From positions 1 to 64,000 of the forward strand of contig JAOMEV010000006.1 in NCBI GenBank assembly GCA_028346125.1: 64,000 nt of DNA, given 5' to 3'. This stretch comes from Bacteriovoracales bacterium (GTDB lineage: Bacteria; Bdellovibrionota; Bacteriovoracia; Bacteriovoracales; Bacteriovoracaceae). Both the position numbers and the translations under genes were made by a program. Below, piece by piece: positions 1-10,397 of the stretch (positions are counted from its first letter, which is position 1; each line of letters begins with the position of its first letter). The notes beneath the pieces are model-generated. The model did no database searches and was not told where the DNA came from. It saw only the letters and a list, made by a program, of their open reading frames with translations.

Positions 1-72
1 TCCTTGGTCTGCTTCGGTTAACAGTACTTCTGTTGTTGTTCCTTGGTCTACTTCGGTTAACAGTGCTTCTAC
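1..72. repeat. 39-bp in-frame tandem repeat, about 1.8 copies visible, continues past window edge
   Basis: tccttggtctgcttcggttaacagtacttctgttgttgt recurs at 40 with few substitutions. Confidence 0.75.
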
Positions 73-229
73 CTGAACGAGCCCCTGGATTCGCAGGCCT
101 CCTTTCAAAAGACTTTTCTACACTCCCCCCAGCAGTCTTATCATTTTTTTTATCATTGCCTTCCGCGGCATAGGAAAATCCACATAAAAAAAGAGAAAAG
201 ACTACGAGGAAATTCAATAACTTTTTCAT
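1..229 (-). CDS. Secreted low-complexity protein, C-terminus cut by window edge; tandem 13-aa repeat (RSTVNRSRPRNNN)
   Basis: Reverse strand from ATG at 229: MKKLLNFLVVFSLFLCGFSYAAEGNDKKNDKTAGGSVEKSFERRPANPGARSGRSTVNRSRPRNNNRSTVNRSRPR..., signal peptide, AGGAGG upstream; absent from ORF track because it is truncated. Confidence 0.7.
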   Translation of the reverse strand, partial: MKKLLNFLVVFSLFLCGFSYAAEGNDKKNDKTAGGSVEKSFERRPANPGARSGRSTVNRSRPRNNNRSTVNRSRPR

Positions 230-489
230 TATTCCTCCTCAAAAAAATTCTTTTAACCTTTTTAACCTAACAAATGTCTATCAAACAGAAAAACTTGAAC
301 CTCCAAATTAAAAGGAAAGTTCTTACTTTAGATCGAAGGATAAAAAGGTTATAAGTCTTGAGAAAAAACACAATAAAAACAGATACTTAAAACATTTTAA
401 CAAAAAATTGGAGAGGCTCAATCATTACACAAGTGAAATTTTTTTTTAAAAGAAGACTGCCAAACTGACACCAAAAAAAACAACGACCA

Positions 490-861
490 CTAGAATTTTC
501 TTTTTCGAGATAGAAGGTTTCGAGCCTTTTCCATAGGAATGCCATTCTTGACTAAGAAAATCAATTGATTCTGAAACTCGTTGCGTTGTACTTTGTCCTT
601 AGAAGCTTTTCCTCTTTGATCGGCTTTTTTAGCAGTTAAAGTCTCTCCACATTCACACTGCCGATGATCAACAACTTCATTTCTTTCTAAATCAAAAAAA
701 GTTTCACTTGGAAGAAGCACTGTCTCTTTAACGAATTCTCCACTAGAAGAAAAATGCTTTCCACAAGAAAGACAAACTTCCGGGTAACTCAATATTGAAG
801 AGGTCTTTTCCAAATATTCCTCTTCCTTGAATTGCTCTAAATCCCTATTTTTCAAGATCAT
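490..861 (-). CDS. Small protein with CxxC/CxC putative zinc-binding cysteines
   Basis: CLSCGKHF...CECGE; no family recognised. Confidence 0.6.
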   Translation of the reverse strand: MILKNRDLEQFKEEEYLEKTSSILSYPEVCLSCGKHFSSSGEFVKETVLLPSETFFDLERNEVVDHRQCECGETLTAKKADQRGKASKDKVQRNEFQNQLIFLVKNGIPMEKARNLLSRKRKF

Positions 862-1054
862 ATTACTATTTTAGAACTAATCGTTCCTGACACTGTAAAG
901 TAAAATGGCCTCACAAATAAAAAAATCTTAAAGTTGAAAAAATTCAGCGTGTTAATAACCGATAAAACCTTAAATAAGTCTTTTTTAGTGCATTCCCTCA
1001 GTGGTCCTGTTATAAAATTTTTGTTTTATAAAAGGCCCACAAAGGTAAAAGAGC

Positions 1055-3631
1055 TTGTATCAAAATCACTCTCCTGAAAGCTTTTCTGGTATCGTTGAAA
1101 GAGTCACTTTCCACAATGAGCAAAATGGATGGTCGGTTCTCAAAGTCGCTCCCTTCTCCTCTCAAAAAGAACTCGTTACCGTAATTATCCATCAAGTAAA
1201 AGTTTTCGCTGGGGCAAGTCTTCAATTTTTTGGAAGTTGGACTCATCACAAAAAATTTGGAGAACAGTTTAATGCTGAAAAAATTATTGAAAAAAAACCG
1301 GCATCTACCGCTGCTATAGAAAAATACTTAGGCTCCGGTCTCATTAAAGGTGTAGGGCCTAAAACTGCCCAAAGAATCGTTAAGCATTTTGGAAATCAAA
1401 CCCTTAGCGTTTTTGAAGGAAACATTGAAGATCTCATGAATGTTCCTGGTATTGCCAAGGGAAAATTGGCCACGATAAAACAGTCTTGGCAAGACCATAG
1501 GGCCATTCGAGATGTCATGTTATTCCTCCAAAACTACGGGATAAGCACACTTTTTGCTGTAAAGATTTATAAAACCTATGGAGAAGATTCTATAAAAAAG
1601 GTTTCCGAAAATCCTTATTGTTTAGCAAAGGATATTTATGGGATTGGTTTTTTTTCTGCCGATAAAATAGCACTTAAAATGGGCCTCTCTCCTGAAGGTT
1701 TCCAAAGAATTCAAGCAGGAGTCAAGTTCGTTCTAAACAATGCAAGAGAGTCTGGACATTGTTATCTTACCAAAGATCAAATTCTTGGTGAAACTCAAGA
1801 AATCCTTCAGTTGGCAGCGCAGGACTTAATCGAAAAAGAAATAGATAACCTTATTAAAGAAAACGAAATTGCCCTTCGAAAAATTCCTGATGAAAAAACG
1901 GGAGTTAAACTTTATTGCTATTATGCTCGATCTCTTTTTTTTGAAGAAAACCTTATCGTTAAAAAAGTAGCACTCCATACACAAGGCAAAAGAGAATTGG
2001 AAATGGAGAAAGCAAAAGATTGGGTAAAAAGCTACTGCTCCTACCAGCAATTTTCTCTAAGTGAGGAACAGGAAGAAAGTGTCTATGGAGTTATTCAAAG
2101 ACCCTTTTCAATTCTTACAGGTGGTCCCGGCTGTGGGAAAACAACAACGACAAATGTGATTGTTCACCTTTTGATGGCCATGAACAAAAAGATTATCTTG
2201 GCAGCGCCTACAGGGCGTGCCGCTCAACGTATGGGAGAAGTTATTGGTATAGAGGCAAAAACGATTCATCGTCTTCTGGCCTTTTCGCCTGAAAAATTTG
2301 GCTTTAAAAAAGATGAAAAAGACCCTCTCGAAGGCGATTTTATCATAATTGATGAAACATCAATGCTCGATGTTTCTCTTGCGGCAGCACTTTTTAAGGC
2401 CGTCCCGGAAAACATGCAAATACTTTTCATTGGTGACCCTGATCAACTTCCTTCTGTGGGTGCAGGAAATGTTCTTCATGACCTTTTAAAAAGTCCTTTT
2501 GTTTCAAAATTTCAACTCACCCAAGTTTTTAGACAAGCAAAAGAATCCTATATCGTCCGTTACGCACACCAAATCAACCAAGGACTCCTTCCCAAGATTG
2601 ACACACCCATTGAAAAGCCGGACCTATGGAAATCCAAAACGGACTGTCTTTTTATTGACTCTGAGGAAGCAACAAAGGAACAATTAAACTTTATCGCAAG
2701 GGCAAAAAAAACTGTTAAAAAAATAATTGAAACAAACACCTCTTCTCTCATAACAAGCGAAGATAAGACCATAGGAATTTTAAGTAAAAAAAACAATGAA
2801 CAAGTCGTTTTAAAAAATGTCGAAGAAGTCAGTGATTTTTCCTCTTTTCAAATTCCTAAAAAGTTTCTTCATATAAACTTCAACCATCTTATTAATTCCG
2901 AATCAGAAGTTGACGAGTTAAGAAATATTCTTAAAAAAATTCCTCCCCATAGCTCTCTTAACTATGGACTAACGGCCCTTGATACTATTAAGAGGCTCTA
3001 TACAAAAACACTACCTAATATCCTAGGCCCTCAGACGGAAATTCAAATCCTTTCGCCCCAAGTAAGAGGATCATTGGGTACAGCTAATCTTAATCAGGTC
3101 ATTCAGGAAACTGTGAACCCTTCCACACAAGGTAAAAATGATATCCAAATTGGAGGAAAAACCTTTAGGGAAGATGACCGAGTTATTCAAACAAAAAATA
3201 ACTACGAACTAGGTGTTTTTAACGGTGATATCGGAAAAATTTTAAATATAGATTCTCAAGAGGGCCAATGCCTTGTCCTCTTTAAATCAGGAAAGACTGA
3301 AAGAGAAGTTCTTTATGAAAAAGGAGATATAGCTCAGCTTACCTTGGCCTATGCTATTACAGTACACAAGTCCCAAGGAAGTGAATTTGAAGCTGTTATT
3401 ATACCTGTCTCAACTCAACACTTTAAAATGCTATTTAGAAACCTCATTTATACTGGGCTCACGAGGGCCAAAAAACGCCTCGTCTTTGTCGGAAGCCGAA
3501 AGGCCCTGGCCATGGCCGCAAAAAAAGTAGATAGCTCCAAACGGCAAACGGCCCTTACTTATCTTGTTAACCAAAAACTAGAAGGTTACAGTGAAGAAGA
3601 AGAAAAAAGTTTATATTTGTCAAAACTGTAG
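1055..3631 (+). CDS. recD2: RecD2-like ATP-dependent helicase
   Basis: N-terminal HhH-like GSGLIKGVGPKTAQRIV, Walker A GGPGCGKTTTT, Walker B IIIDETSMLD, C-terminal AYAITVHKSQGSEF and TGLTRAKKRLVFVG. Confidence 0.9.
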   Translation: MYQNHSPESFSGIVERVTFHNEQNGWSVLKVAPFSSQKELVTVIIHQVKVFAGASLQFFGSWTHHKKFGEQFNAEKIIEKKPASTAAIEKYLGSGLIKGVGPKTAQRIVKHFGNQTLSVFEGNIEDLMNVPGIAKGKLATIKQSWQDHRAIRDVMLFLQNYGISTLFAVKIYKTYGEDSIKKVSENPYCLAKDIYGIGFFSADKIALKMGLSPEGFQRIQAGVKFVLNNARESGHCYLTKDQILGETQEILQLAAQDLIEKEIDNLIKENEIALRKIPDEKTGVKLYCYYARSLFFEENLIVKKVALHTQGKRELEMEKAKDWVKSYCSYQQFSLSEEQEESVYGVIQRPFSILTGGPGCGKTTTTNVIVHLLMAMNKKIILAAPTGRAAQRMGEVIGIEAKTIHRLLAFSPEKFGFKKDEKDPLEGDFIIIDETSMLDVSLAAALFKAVPENMQILFIGDPDQLPSVGAGNVLHDLLKSPFVSKFQLTQVFRQAKESYIVRYAHQINQGLLPKIDTPIEKPDLWKSKTDCLFIDSEEATKEQLNFIARAKKTVKKIIETNTSSLITSEDKTIGILSKKNNEQVVLKNVEEVSDFSSFQIPKKFLHINFNHLINSESEVDELRNILKKIPPHSSLNYGLTALDTIKRLYTKTLPNILGPQTEIQILSPQVRGSLGTANLNQVIQETVNPSTQGKNDIQIGGKTFREDDRVIQTKNNYELGVFNGDIGKILNIDSQEGQCLVLFKSGKTEREVLYEKGDIAQLTLAYAITVHKSQGSEFEAVIIPVSTQHFKMLFRNLIYTGLTRAKKRLVFVGSRKALAMAAKKVDSSKRQTALTYLVNQKLEGYSEEEEKSLYLSKL

Positions 3632-4949
3632 TTTCCAAACCCCTATGTGGACAGGGCAATGCCCTGAATGCAAAGAGTGGAATACTTTAGAAGAAACTCT
3701 TTTGGATAAAAAAGCTGCTAAAATATCTACAGTCTCCTGTGATGAAGAACCCAAAACTCTTGATGAAATATCTCTCAAAGAAAACCTTCGCTTTCCCACT
3801 GGAATGAGAGAGTTTGATCGAGTCTTGGGAGGAGGTCTTGTTCAAGGATCACTTATTCTTATTGGAGGTGAGCCTGGTATTGGAAAATCTACTCTTTTAA
3901 CCAAAATAATGGGAAATATTTGTAAAAATGCTCCGGAAGAAAAAGTTTTTTATGTAAGCGGTGAAGAGTCCTTAGGCCAAATTGGAACAAGGGCAAAAAG
4001 ACTCAATGTCAAATCAAAAAACCTTTATCTTTACCACGAGACAAATTGGCAAAAAATCAAAACTAATATCCAAAGAATGAAGCCCAAGTTTATTGTTATT
4101 GACTCCATTCAAACAACAATTTCCCCAGATTTAACATCTCCTCCAGGAACTATCTCACAAATTAGAGATGTTACCTACGAACTTATGAATCACATCAAGG
4201 CCCACGATATTACATGTTTTATTATTGGGCACATTACGAAAGAAGGCTCAATAGCTGGGCCAAAAATCCTCGAACATATGGTTGATACAGTCATTTATTT
4301 TGAAGGAGATCAATTTGGACACTATCGTCTTTTAAGGGCGATAAAAAATAGGTTTGGAAATACAAACGAAGTTGGTGTTTTTGAAATGACAGGAAGTGGC
4401 CTCTCTGAAGTTTTGAATCCTTCTCAATATTTCTTGGAAGAGCAATTAGAAAACTCCTATGGAAGGTCTCTCACCTGCATGGTAGAAGGGACAAGAACTC
4501 TTTTCGTTGAAATCCAAGCACTTGTTGCTGACAACAAATTTGGAAATGGAAGAAGGACAACTCAGGGTATTGACTCCAATAGACTCTCTATGCTCATCGC
4601 TGTTATCGAAAAATATTTTGGTATCTCTATAGGCGATCAGGACTTTTATCTGAATGTAGTGGGTGGTCTCAAACTCGTTGCAAGAGATTCTGATTTGAGT
4701 TTAATTGCCTCTATTTTAAGCTCATTTAAATCAAAACCTATAGACCCATCAATAGTATTTTTAGGTGAAGTGGGACTCACTGGTGAGGTCCGATCTGTCG
4801 GACAAATGGAAATTCGTCTGAAAGAAATGGAACAGCTTCATTACAGAAAACTTATTACATCTCAAAAAGCGGCCAAAGAATACAATGGAAAGTTCGATAT
4901 AGAAATAGTAGGACTTAAAAAGGCCAATGACCTTGTCGACTATATTTAA
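3591..4949 (+). CDS. radA: DNA repair protein RadA
   Basis: CxxC..CxxC zinc finger CQNCSFQTPMWTGQCPEC, Walker A GGEPGIGKSTLL, KNRFG motif, Lon-like C-terminal domain; GTG start inside the recD2 end. Confidence 0.95.
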   Translation: MKKKKKVYICQNCSFQTPMWTGQCPECKEWNTLEETLLDKKAAKISTVSCDEEPKTLDEISLKENLRFPTGMREFDRVLGGGLVQGSLILIGGEPGIGKSTLLTKIMGNICKNAPEEKVFYVSGEESLGQIGTRAKRLNVKSKNLYLYHETNWQKIKTNIQRMKPKFIVIDSIQTTISPDLTSPPGTISQIRDVTYELMNHIKAHDITCFIIGHITKEGSIAGPKILEHMVDTVIYFEGDQFGHYRLLRAIKNRFGNTNEVGVFEMTGSGLSEVLNPSQYFLEEQLENSYGRSLTCMVEGTRTLFVEIQALVADNKFGNGRRTTQGIDSNRLSMLIAVIEKYFGISIGDQDFYLNVVGGLKLVARDSDLSLIASILSSFKSKPIDPSIVFLGEVGLTGEVRSVGQMEIRLKEMEQLHYRKLITSQKAAKEYNGKFDIEIVGLKKANDLVDYI

Positions 4950-5653
4950 ATATTATGGACACATGCATATTTAACAACGAATTGATAATTCAAAATGACC
5001 CGACCTTCATTTGCGCCTTTCAACCTAATACTAAAGGCACAATCCCTTTTATTATCTAATTCTATATAAGTAATTTCACCTATTTTTCCAGTTAATCGCG
5101 CGAGTTGTAAATTATAGACATTATGAATTTTCCATCTCAACCCACGCCCTGAAAGAATTGGTTCCAACAGGCGTCCTTTGCTATCAAACTGCCCACTCCC
5201 TTCGAACCCTTTCAAGGTCATTATTTTTAGGTCTTTTGAAATTGTGAAGTGAAAAGCAAGGCTTGACGGACCTTCAATATAGACCTTGTAGAGCCCCTCT
5301 TCTTGGACTACCGACACACTCGACTCACCCAGTTTATTTAATGAGAATTGATCATTTCCTTCATCCATCATGAACTTATATTCTTTTTTTGTTACACCTA
5401 AATTTTTATGCCAAGGAATAGCTCCTTCATCATCATTTTTTTTCATATAGTTTTTTAGCCAAAAGGGCCTCTTCGATATGGCCTTAACACTCTTTTGAAT
5501 AAGGTCTCTAAGACGGGGTGACACACTTACTTTATAAAGTTCTCCCTTTTGATACGAGACTTTCTTTAGAGAACGAATTTCCCATGAATCGCTTTTCAAA
5601 GAGAGAGAGAAAAGAAAAATACAAAAAAAGGTGGCTGGCCAAAAAAGTTTCAC
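4946..5653 (-). CDS. Secreted protein of unknown function
   Basis: Signal peptide MKLFWPATFFCIFLFSLSLKS. Confidence 0.6.
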   Translation of the reverse strand: MKLFWPATFFCIFLFSLSLKSDSWEIRSLKKVSYQKGELYKVSVSPRLRDLIQKSVKAISKRPFWLKNYMKKNDDEGAIPWHKNLGVTKKEYKFMMDEGNDQFSLNKLGESSVSVVQEEGLYKVYIEGPSSLAFHFTISKDLKIMTLKGFEGSGQFDSKGRLLEPILSGRGLRWKIHNVYNLQLARLTGKIGEITYIELDNKRDCAFSIRLKGANEGRVILNYQFVVKYACVHNI

Positions 5654-5758
5654 GAACTATGACGCCTTTTAAAGTAACAGTCCCATTCTATCATGGCAAA
5701 GGCAACGACCTTGAATAATTTAAATAATAATTATCGAAAAGCATTGTTTTAAAGGGCT

Positions 5759-5790
5759 TATAGAAAATTAAATAATTTTAATTTTCTATA
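5759..5790. repeat. Perfect AT-rich inverted repeat, 14-bp arms, 4-nt loop
   Basis: tatagaaaattaaa-taat-tttaattttctata. Confidence 0.8.
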
Positions 5791-5827
5791 ATTATATTAG
5801 CTGCCTCAATTTATTGCGTTTTTATAA

Positions 5828-6925
5828 TCACTTTTTTTTAAAGTTTAGAATAAGTTTATAGGCTTCCTGAATTGTAGAAAAGTTATCATTGGCAATCCCT
5901 ATGTATTTTTCGGGTATATTCAATGATGACAAGCGATCAGGGTGTTTTAATTTAGCAAGTTTTTTATAGACTTTCTTAACTTCATCCAATTCAACATTAG
6001 TTTCAAGGTTAAAAATCTTAAAAGCAGAGCTTAAATCCATTTTTCCCTTTGGGTGGGTAATTCTACTTAAGCAAGAAAATATGTGAGCATTATCAATCAA
6101 ATTATGAATATTTTCGGATATTGGAACAAAAGATCGCTCTTTTTCATCTATGAGATAATCCAGAATTATTTCGTGGATTTTTCTTTCTGGAAAATTATCT
6201 AAAGATGTTCTCTTAATATAATCCCCTCCTAAAAGCATGGGAATCAGACTGTCAGTTGATTTCCCCTTTTTTTCTCTACTTAAAATAAAATACTCTATAC
6301 CTAAGGAAAGGTGTGGAATTTCAAGACTTTCTCTTTTAGACAAATGGCCTATTAAAGTGCCCTTTCTTAATTTTGCTTCAGAAATGATTTTTTTGAGAAA
6401 TAACCCATGCTCCATAAGCTTTCCCATTTCATCAATTGAAGGATATGAGTTTCCGGTTTTTAAAAAAAAGTCTTCTCTTAAAAAATAGTGCGCCAAAATT
6501 GAAATTTCTCCCATTTCTAGCTTTGTATTAAACTTTTTTTCAACCTTTTCTCTAACCTTGTTAAAAAATATACCTTCTCCCCATTGGCAATTATCAAAAA
6601 ATACCATTGCCTTTTTCAGTTTACTTTTTTCTTCGCCCTCTGAGAGGGTGTCAAAACGTTCTCTATATTTTTTTTCTGTCAAAGATTGATATTTCTTTTC
6701 TTCCTTACTATTTTGGGATTTCCCAGTTTCATCCTGAGAATCAGCTTCTTTCAGAATACGCACTTGCTTTTTTATCATTTGGTCAATATCAACTCTATTT
6801 TTTTCGGGAGAACTCCAAAAATTGGAAAAAAATCCCCGAAACAAAGTCACCAGAATTTTTCCAACAACAAAAGCTAAAAATACGGCCACTAAAAGCCTAA
6901 TTACTAATTCTGTTTTTACTTCCAT
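5828..6925 (-). CDS. Membrane-anchored protein with C-terminal J-domain
   Basis: N-terminal TM VIRLLVAVFLAFVVGKILVTLF; C-terminal VDEVKKVYKKLAKLKHPDRLSS...FSTIQEAYKLI (HPD motif). Confidence 0.75.
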   Translation of the reverse strand: MEVKTELVIRLLVAVFLAFVVGKILVTLFRGFFSNFWSSPEKNRVDIDQMIKKQVRILKEADSQDETGKSQNSKEEKKYQSLTEKKYRERFDTLSEGEEKSKLKKAMVFFDNCQWGEGIFFNKVREKVEKKFNTKLEMGEISILAHYFLREDFFLKTGNSYPSIDEMGKLMEHGLFLKKIISEAKLRKGTLIGHLSKRESLEIPHLSLGIEYFILSREKKGKSTDSLIPMLLGGDYIKRTSLDNFPERKIHEIILDYLIDEKERSFVPISENIHNLIDNAHIFSCLSRITHPKGKMDLSSAFKIFNLETNVELDEVKKVYKKLAKLKHPDRLSSLNIPEKYIGIANDNFSTIQEAYKLILNFKKK

Positions 6926-6966
6926 AAAATCCAGCTTTCAGAAAAGTTTGTCTTAGTGCGAAATGA

Positions 6967-7596
6967 ATGCTAGCAATAGCTTCTATGATGAGATCCTATT
7001 GCTACATTTGCCAGAGACCTCAAAAGACATGCCTATGCTCTTTCATTAAAAGAATTAATAATGTCAACGAAGTCTTCATCTTTCAACACCCTTCGGAAAA
7101 AAAGCACCCTTTAGGAACAGCAAAAATTCTCTCCCTTTCTCTTCAAAAATCGCACCTTTTTATTGGTGAAACTTTTGAAGAAAGCGAGCTTCTTCAATTT
7201 TTGCCGCATCCGAGAAGTAATACTTATCTTCTTTTTCCAGGGGATCATTCGAGTGAATTTTCATCAGTTCCCCAAGAAAACGATGAAGCCTTCAATCTCA
7301 TTGTTCTGGATGGCACGTGGAGAAAATGTAAACTTCTCCTTCATAAAAACTCCTTTTTAAAAAAGTTTCCCTCTATTCACATTAACCCTGAAAGGCCTTC
7401 TAAATATACAATTAGAAGATCTAACCTTCCTGAAGGCCTTTCTACTGTTGAGGCGGTCACTGAAGTTCTTAGTTCCTGGGAAAGAAATCCTGCGAAATTC
7501 ACCCCTCTTCTTCAAGTCTTTGAAAAAATGATAAAAAACCAAATAAAAAAGATCCCTTCGGAAATCTTTGAAAAAAATTATAAGAAAAAGGGATAA
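6967..7596 (+). CDS. DTW domain protein (tRNA-uridine aminocarboxypropyltransferase family)
   Basis: CxxC..CxC N-terminus YCYICQRPQKTCLCSF, DGTW motif LIVLDGTWRKCKLLL, STVEAV near C-terminus. Confidence 0.85.
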   Translation: MLAIASMMRSYCYICQRPQKTCLCSFIKRINNVNEVFIFQHPSEKKHPLGTAKILSLSLQKSHLFIGETFEESELLQFLPHPRSNTYLLFPGDHSSEFSSVPQENDEAFNLIVLDGTWRKCKLLLHKNSFLKKFPSIHINPERPSKYTIRRSNLPEGLSTVEAVTEVLSSWERNPAKFTPLLQVFEKMIKNQIKKIPSEIFEKNYKKKG

Positions 7597-7625
7597 AAGA
7601 AAGACAGTCTGAATGCCCTTCCTTT

Positions 7626-9008
7626 ATGATAAGTGAAATTTTTTTCACCTCAACTAAGGAAACTCTCTTGAGCACAGATAGTCAGGCGAAACTCCAAAAA
7701 ACACTCGGCCCTCTTATGCTTTGGGGATTAGGTGTGGGTTACGTTATCTCAGGAATGTATTTTGGGTGGAATTTAGGACTACCTCAAGGCGGAACTTTAG
7801 GAATGGCCTTGGCGACTGGAATCGTCATCTTAATGTACATTACTTTTACGTTCAGCTATACTGAGTTGGCCTGTTCTATGCCAAAAGCCGGTGGAGCTTT
7901 TATTTATGCTCACAAAGCACTCGGACCCAGGTGGGGCTTTTTTGGGGGAATGGCCCAAAATATAGAATTTATTTTTGCCCCTCCTGCCATAGCTTTTGCT
8001 ATCGGAGCCTATCTGGATAGTATATTTCCAGGTCACCATGCCCTTACTTTTGCTGTTATCTCCTATTTTATCTTCACATTTATCAATATTTTAGGAGTCA
8101 AACTCGCTGCAACGTTTGAGCTCTTTGTGACCGTCATTGCAGTTGTAGGACTTCTTCTTTTTAGCTCTCTGAGTATTCCCCATTTTGAATGGGAAAACTT
8201 TAGACAAAATGCTCTCCCCAATGGATATGGTGGTGTCTTTGCGGCGCTTCCCTTTGCTATATGGTTTTTCTTGGCCATAGAGGGTCTGGCCAATGTTGCA
8301 GAAGAGACAATGAACCCACAAAAAAATATTCTATTGGGGTTTAGCTCCGCTCTAATAACATTAGTTCTCCTTTGTATTCTCACCTACTTTTCTTCTATTG
8401 GCATTCAAGGTTGGGAAGCTATTGTTTACAAAAGTGGCTCTACAGAGCTTTCTGATGCGCCTCTTCCTCTTGCTCTCCAACAAATTCTTGGAAAAAATTC
8501 AGACCTTTTAAAAGTTCTGGTTGGGATTGGACTTTTCGGACTTATTGCTAGCTTCCACGGCATTATTCTTGCTGCCGGAAGAACAACTTTTGAATTTGGT
8601 AGAATGGGCTATGCCCCCTCTTTCCTAGGAAAAATTCACCCAAAATATAAAACGCCTGCCCTTTCTCTTATTGTTAATATGCTTATAGGAATTATCGCTT
8701 TATTGACCGGTAAAACTGGTGAAATTATTACCATAGCTTGTTTTGGGGCCCTTACTCTGTATTTTATTTCAATGGTTAGTTTTTTCAAACTCAGAAAAGA
8801 CAGTCCCACAATGCCTCGGCCTTTTAAAGTCATGGGATATCCTTATTTTCCTGCCATTGCTCTCATTCTTTCTCTCCTCTGTTTTATTTCAATGGCAGTT
8901 TATAACCCAACTTTATTTATTATTTATTTATTTCTCCTTTTTATTCCTTTTCTAGGTTTTGAGTTATTTATTTATCAAAGAAATAAAGAGGCCTTTTCTA
9001 TAAATTAA
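7626..9008 (+). CDS. eat: APC-superfamily permease, ethanolamine permease type
   Basis: GVGYVISGMYFGWNLGLPQGGTLGMALATGIV...GGAFIYAHKALGPRWGFFGG; 12 TM-like hydrophobic pattern; ethanolamine-type partners downstream. Confidence 0.8.
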   Translation: MISEIFFTSTKETLLSTDSQAKLQKTLGPLMLWGLGVGYVISGMYFGWNLGLPQGGTLGMALATGIVILMYITFTFSYTELACSMPKAGGAFIYAHKALGPRWGFFGGMAQNIEFIFAPPAIAFAIGAYLDSIFPGHHALTFAVISYFIFTFINILGVKLAATFELFVTVIAVVGLLLFSSLSIPHFEWENFRQNALPNGYGGVFAALPFAIWFFLAIEGLANVAEETMNPQKNILLGFSSALITLVLLCILTYFSSIGIQGWEAIVYKSGSTELSDAPLPLALQQILGKNSDLLKVLVGIGLFGLIASFHGIILAAGRTTFEFGRMGYAPSFLGKIHPKYKTPALSLIVNMLIGIIALLTGKTGEIITIACFGALTLYFISMVSFFKLRKDSPTMPRPFKVMGYPYFPAIALILSLLCFISMAVYNPTLFIIYLFLLFIPFLGFELFIYQRNKEAFSIN

Positions 9009-9022
9009 AAAAAGGATACACA

Positions 9023-10384
9023 ATGGATCAAAATGAAATATTAAAAGAGTTCGAAAAGTCTTCAGTTAATAAAATTAAACTTGCCGTAACAGATATGGAC
9101 GGTATTTTAAGAGGTAAGTACATTCATATCGAAAAGTTCAAATCTGCCATTCAAAGTGGATTTGGCTTTTGTGATGTCATTCTCGGTTGGGATGCCAACG
9201 ATCGATGCTACGAAAACACCGACGAGTCAGATTTTACAGGTTGGCATACAGGCTATCCAGACAGCCCAGCGAGAATTGATCCTGATACATACAGAAAAGT
9301 TCCCTGGGATGACAACGTTCCTTTCTTTTTAGCTGATCTTACAGATGATAAGGGTGCATCTCTTGATATTTGCCCTCGTGGGCTACTGAAAAAAGTACGA
9401 AAAGAGTCCATGGACTTGGGGTTTAAACCTTTATTCGCACAAGAATTCGAATGGTTTAATTTTAGAGAAAACTCTGAAGATATAAATGATGCTGGTTTTC
9501 ATAACCCTACCCCCATTACCAGGGGTATGTTTGGCTACTCTATCATTAGGGCAAGTAGAAATAGAGAGTTTATTAACGATATTTTTGATTTAATGAATCT
9601 CTTTAAAGTACCGCTTGAAGGAATTCATACAGAAACAGGACCTGGCGTCTACGAAGCGGCCATTCTTTATGATGAAATTTTAGAAGCTGCTGATAGAGCT
9701 GTTCTTTTTAAAACAGGCCTCAAGGAAATTGGAAACTTTCACGAAATCATTCCTTCATTTATGGCAAAATGGAGTGATGATTATCCTGGTTGTAGCGGTC
9801 ACCTTCATCAAAGTCTATGGAAAGACGGTAAAAATATTTTCTTTGACCCCCAAGCAAAAAATAAGATAAGCCCCTTGATGGAGCACTATATAGCAGGAGT
9901 TCTTCATTGCCTCCCAGAGATACTTCCCCTTTACGCTCCAACTGTTAATAGCTACAAAAGGCTGACGGAAGGTGCTTGGGCCCCCACGACTCTTACATGG
10001 GGAATTGACAACAGAACTTGTGCTTTAAGGGCCATTCCTGGTAGTGAAAAATCATCTCGATTAGAAATGAGAGTTCCAGGCTCTGATGCGAACCCCTATC
10101 TTGCTATGGCCGCATCCCTGGCCTCAGGACTTTATGGAATAAAAAATAAGCTTCCTCTCAAAACACCTCCGACACAAGGAAATGGCTACAAAGAAACTCA
10201 ATTTGGAAAACTTTCGAGACACCTTGGAGAAGCCTCTCAGAAAATGAAAGAGTCCAAAGTTGCGCTTGAGCTATTCGGGGAAAACTTTGTCCGCCATTTT
10301 TGTAAAACGAGAGAATGGGAATGGCAGCAACATCTTAATGCTGTATCAGACTGGGAGCTTAAACGATATTTTGAAATAATCTAA
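9023..10384 (+). CDS. Glutamine-synthetase-family ligase (gamma-glutamyl-amine / ethanolamide synthetase type)
   Basis: GS signatures GCSGHLHQSLW, NSYKRL, NRTCALR, RLEMRVPGSDANPYLAMAA. Confidence 0.85.
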   Translation: MDQNEILKEFEKSSVNKIKLAVTDMDGILRGKYIHIEKFKSAIQSGFGFCDVILGWDANDRCYENTDESDFTGWHTGYPDSPARIDPDTYRKVPWDDNVPFFLADLTDDKGASLDICPRGLLKKVRKESMDLGFKPLFAQEFEWFNFRENSEDINDAGFHNPTPITRGMFGYSIIRASRNREFINDIFDLMNLFKVPLEGIHTETGPGVYEAAILYDEILEAADRAVLFKTGLKEIGNFHEIIPSFMAKWSDDYPGCSGHLHQSLWKDGKNIFFDPQAKNKISPLMEHYIAGVLHCLPEILPLYAPTVNSYKRLTEGAWAPTTLTWGIDNRTCALRAIPGSEKSSRLEMRVPGSDANPYLAMAASLASGLYGIKNKLPLKTPPTQGNGYKETQFGKLSRHLGEASQKMKESKVALELFGENFVRHFCKTREWEWQQHLNAVSDWELKRYFEII

Positions 10385-10397
10385 AAAGGTTAAAAAA

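Noticed and set aside
1010-1249. 79-aa reverse ORF over the recD2 start
   Set aside because: Antisense to the conserved RecD2 N-terminus, no recognisable features.
5518-5718. 66-aa + strand ORF opposite the signal peptide of 4946-5653
   Set aside because: Antisense shadow of a gene with a good signal peptide; very basic composition mirrors it.
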